From assembly GCA_963978895.1 (NCBI GenBank), contig OZ022241.1, positions 13,720,856 to 13,784,855 of the forward strand: a stretch of 64,000 nt of DNA, in the 5' to 3' direction. Below, one piece after another: positions 61,680-64,000 of the stretch (its first letter is position 1; each line of letters starts with the position of its first letter). Below the pieces are notes generated by a model, which did no database searches, was not told where the DNA came from, and saw only the letters and a list, made by a program, of their open reading frames with translations. The position numbers and the translations under genes are program-made. The stretch comes from Erpobdella octoculata. Taxonomy: Eukaryota; Annelida; Clitellata; Hirudinida; Erpobdellidae.

Positions 61680-62043
61680 GGCACTTTATTACCAATGCTT
61701 TTATTAACTCGTCGTCTCTGTTTGTTTCTCTGTCTGTCTGTTTGTTTCTCTGTCTGTTTCAAATCTTGCAATCAATTTTTGATTCACTTCCTGATGATAG
61801 ATTTTTTCAAATTTTGCATACATGCTCAAAATAGAAGACAATGCAATATTCAATTATTAGTTTTACAATAAGTCAATTAATTTAGTTAATTTTAATTAAT
61901 TTCTATATTTCGATATAATTAAGATATTTCGACTTTAATATAAAATAAAAGAGTAATATAAGAAAAAATTGATTGCAAAATTTGTGTTTTAATTACATAT
62001 AAAAGCATTGGGTTTTAAAAATTCGTTTTTAATTTACTTGTTT
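61680..62043 (+). repeat. Family C repeat, third copy
   Basis: Nearly identical to 43662-44018 through ACCAATGCTTTTATTAACTC, the CTGTCTGTTTGTTTCTC stretch, CATGCTCAAAATAGAAGACA and TACATATAAAAGCATTGGG. It begins and ends with complementary ACCAATGC / GCATTGG, so each copy has short inverted ends. Confidence 0.85.
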
Positions 62044-62339
62044 TGGTTTATGTTATGTTCAACAAAATTAAAACAAGTAAAGATAAAAAATATAAAAAAA
62101 ACTCTTATTTGCCTCTTTATCTGAGTCAACGAACTAAAATTTTTGAATCGATTGCAAAATTTGACGACAGACAGACAGACAGAAAAGTCAAGTTAAATAA
62201 AAGTGTGTAATTATTGTGGACCTCTTCCATTAGACAAACAATAACAGCGATATTAAATACAGAAAACAAAACAACGATTTTTATTTCAAGAATATTTCAT
62301 AGTCATAATTTAAATTTAAAAAATAGTTTCGATGAATTT

Positions 62340-62480
62340 AGCATGGGTTCGTTCGGGTTCGGTTCTTTCCGAGCAAAACGGAGTTCGGGTTCGGTTCGGT
62401 TCGGTCAACAACTAAGTTCGGGTTCGGTTCGGTAAAAGTAGGGTTCGAGTTCGGTGTGTTCGGTCGGTTCGATTCCCATC
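62340..62480. repeat. GGTTCGGTTCGG-type degenerate tandem repeat
   Basis: Repeated GGGTTCGGTTC and TTCGGTTCGGTTCGG motifs, ending GATTCCCATCTCT. Such motifs are common next to ends of hAT transposons, but I find no matching opposite end. Confidence 0.6.
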
Positions 62481-62711
62481 TCTACTCTAGGTGGTCGAAA
62501 AGTAGGTGAATTTTTGTTTCTAAGATTTGATCACCACAGACAAACAAACAAACAAACAAAGAGAAAGTGAAGCTAAATAAAAACAATAACAATTAAAAAG
62601 ACGTTTTTCCACCAAATAGAAAAAATATCTTTTCTAGCTCACCCATGAATGAGTATTTAGATTATTTGATAAAAACAGTATTTATTAACCTTTTTGAATT
62701 ATATCTACTTA

Positions 62712-64000
62712 CTAGCAGTGCCCGTAGCGGCTTCGCTCGCATGAAATTAGAGAATTTGAACCGTGCATCCCTAGGTGTCGGCTCGGCCCGTCGACCACTT
62801 GGCCCAGTCCGTTTCAAAACCAAAATTCCTGGCCCGGCACGGCCTGTCTAATTTGGGCCCGGCCCGTTTTTACAGGCCTAGAAATTCTATATACTTGATG
62901 AAAAACTTCGGCCCGTTTCACCTTGACTTCAGGTTTGGCCCGGCCCGTCTGAAGACCCTAAAATTACTAAAATGTCTATATGCTTAGTGAAAAACCTCGG
63001 CCCGTACCACTTTGATTTAAGGTTTAGCCTGGTCCGTAAAAAGACCCTAAAATAACGGCTTGGCCCGACCGGTGATAAACTGGACTCAGCTACTTTTAAC
63101 CGACTCAAAACCTTAAAATACTAAGTTTTACATCTGTAATGCTTGCAGTTGTTGAGTAGCAGTTATTTTAAAATCAAATAACCCTTATTTTGACCCCAGA
63201 TTTGAAGTCATGGAAACCAAAGTTTTAAAAAATGGTGAAACAAGTATATCTTTTTTTTTGAGTAGATACTAAGTATTATTTTTTACATCTGTAGCAATTG
63301 CAGTTGTTGAGTAGCAGTTACTTTAAAAACCAAATAACCCTATTTTCCACCCCACATTTGAAGTCCTGGAAAACAAATTTTCAAAAATGGTGAAACACGT
63401 GTATCATTATTTTTAGAGTAGAAACCAAATACTAATTTTTACTTTTGTAGCATTTACAGTTTTTGAGTAGCAGCTACTTTAAAAACCAACTAATCCTATT
63501 GTCCACCCCACATTTAAGGTCCTGGAAATCAAGTTTGTGAAAAATGGTGAAACACGTATATCTTTATTTTTAGAATAGAAACTAAGTACTAATTTTTACA
63601 TCTGTGGTATTTACAGTTTTTGAGTAGCAGTTACTTTAAAAAACAAATAACCCTATTTTCCACCCCACATTTGAAGTCCTGGAAGCCAAATTTTCAAAAA
63701 ATGCTAAAACACGTATTTCATTATTTTTGGATTAAAAACTAAATACTAATTTTTATTTCTGTAGCATTCACAGTTTTTGAGTAGCAGCTACTTTAAAAAC
63801 CAAATAACCCAATTTTCCAACCCACATTTGAGGTCCGGGAAACCGAATTTTCAAAATATGGTGAAACACGTATCTTTTTATTTTTCAAGAAAAATCCATA
63901 TACCAAATTTCAAAATCTCCTCATTTTTGGTTTTCGAGATATACATTGTTTTAGAAAAAAGTTTGTTTTCCAGTTTCTTCCCCTCAGGAGCAAAATTTTC
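62712..64000 (-). mobile_element. Family B Helitron, reverse, cut by window end
   Basis: The 3' terminus lies at 62712 (CTAGCAGTGCCCGTAGCGGC, TTCGCTCGCATGAAATTAGA), then the G/C-rich part and five rounds of the internal repeat, reaching CAGGAGCAAAATTTTC at 64000. That corresponds to about 120-200 bp from the 5' end of the complete copies. The mirror-image orientation relative to the other copies fits independent insertion. Confidence 0.8.

Larger units (their letters stand above)
61103..62711. other. 3' flank of EFHC and repeats
   Basis: AATAAA at about 61234 is a plausible EFHC poly(A) signal. Then come a G/C-rich patch (CCCCCCGGGCGGGGAGGG, about 61366), a family C copy, a TTCGG-rich repeat and a (CAAA)n stretch. 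No gene is seen. Confidence 0.5.

Overview
The window is animal (metazoan) nuclear DNA, roughly one third G+C. Genes are split by many short GT-AG introns, with two GC-AG introns. The encoded proteins (CDK8, CTP synthase, an EFHC/DM10 ciliary protein, LRRC42) are animal-type, and microsatellites, Helitrons, hAT elements and a non-LTR retrotransposon are abundant. I cannot name the species. An aquatic invertebrate fits the TE repertoire, for example the TGCDTVS-type TE protein, but this is inference.

Layout. 1-5650: a block of Helitron-like elements (family A) filled with an 18-bp G/A-rich minisatellite, very long (TA)n and (TATG)n tracts, and a decayed TE coding remnant on the minus strand (1437-2207). 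5650-6880: intergenic with a tRNA-derived SINE. 6882-14084 (+): CDK8, 13 exons, with Helitron copies and a SINE in intron 1. 14995-22143 (-): CTP synthase, 14 exons, with a complete family B Helitron in one intron. 22144-24825: intergenic with an imperfect hairpin and a 385-bp (ACTC)n tract. 24826-34803 (-): an 18-exon gene for a coiled-coil protein of about 1,673 aa that I could not assign, with a 1.2-kb 38-bp minisatellite and a small hAT element in its introns. 36000-44020: a nested transposon complex. 44181-49019 (+): LRRC42. 49336-50009: non-autonomous hAT. 51255-56290 (+): a type II membrane protein of the transferrin receptor/M28 family with lost active-site residues. 57555-61102 (+): an EFHC1/2-like DM10 protein. 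61103-64000: repeats, ending in a reverse-oriented family B Helitron cut by the window edge.

The host genes look unrelated in function (transcription kinase module, CTP supply, Golgi- or centrosome-like scaffold, LRR protein, receptor-like protein, axonemal protein), as usual for an animal chromosome. All exon models were built by hand and join in frame across every intron, giving proteins of 442 (CDK8), 606 (CTPS), 1,673 (coiled coil), 348 (LRRC42), 651 (TfR-like) and 730 aa (EFHC).

The most notable observations are: (1) the transferrin-receptor-like pseudopeptidase; (2) a REL-endonuclease retrotransposon inserted into the (TATG)n tract of a Helitron, with the unoccupied paralogous site elsewhere in the window; (3) the same Helitron interrupted by a hAT-like element that itself carries a second Helitron, the whole flanked by inverted repeats.
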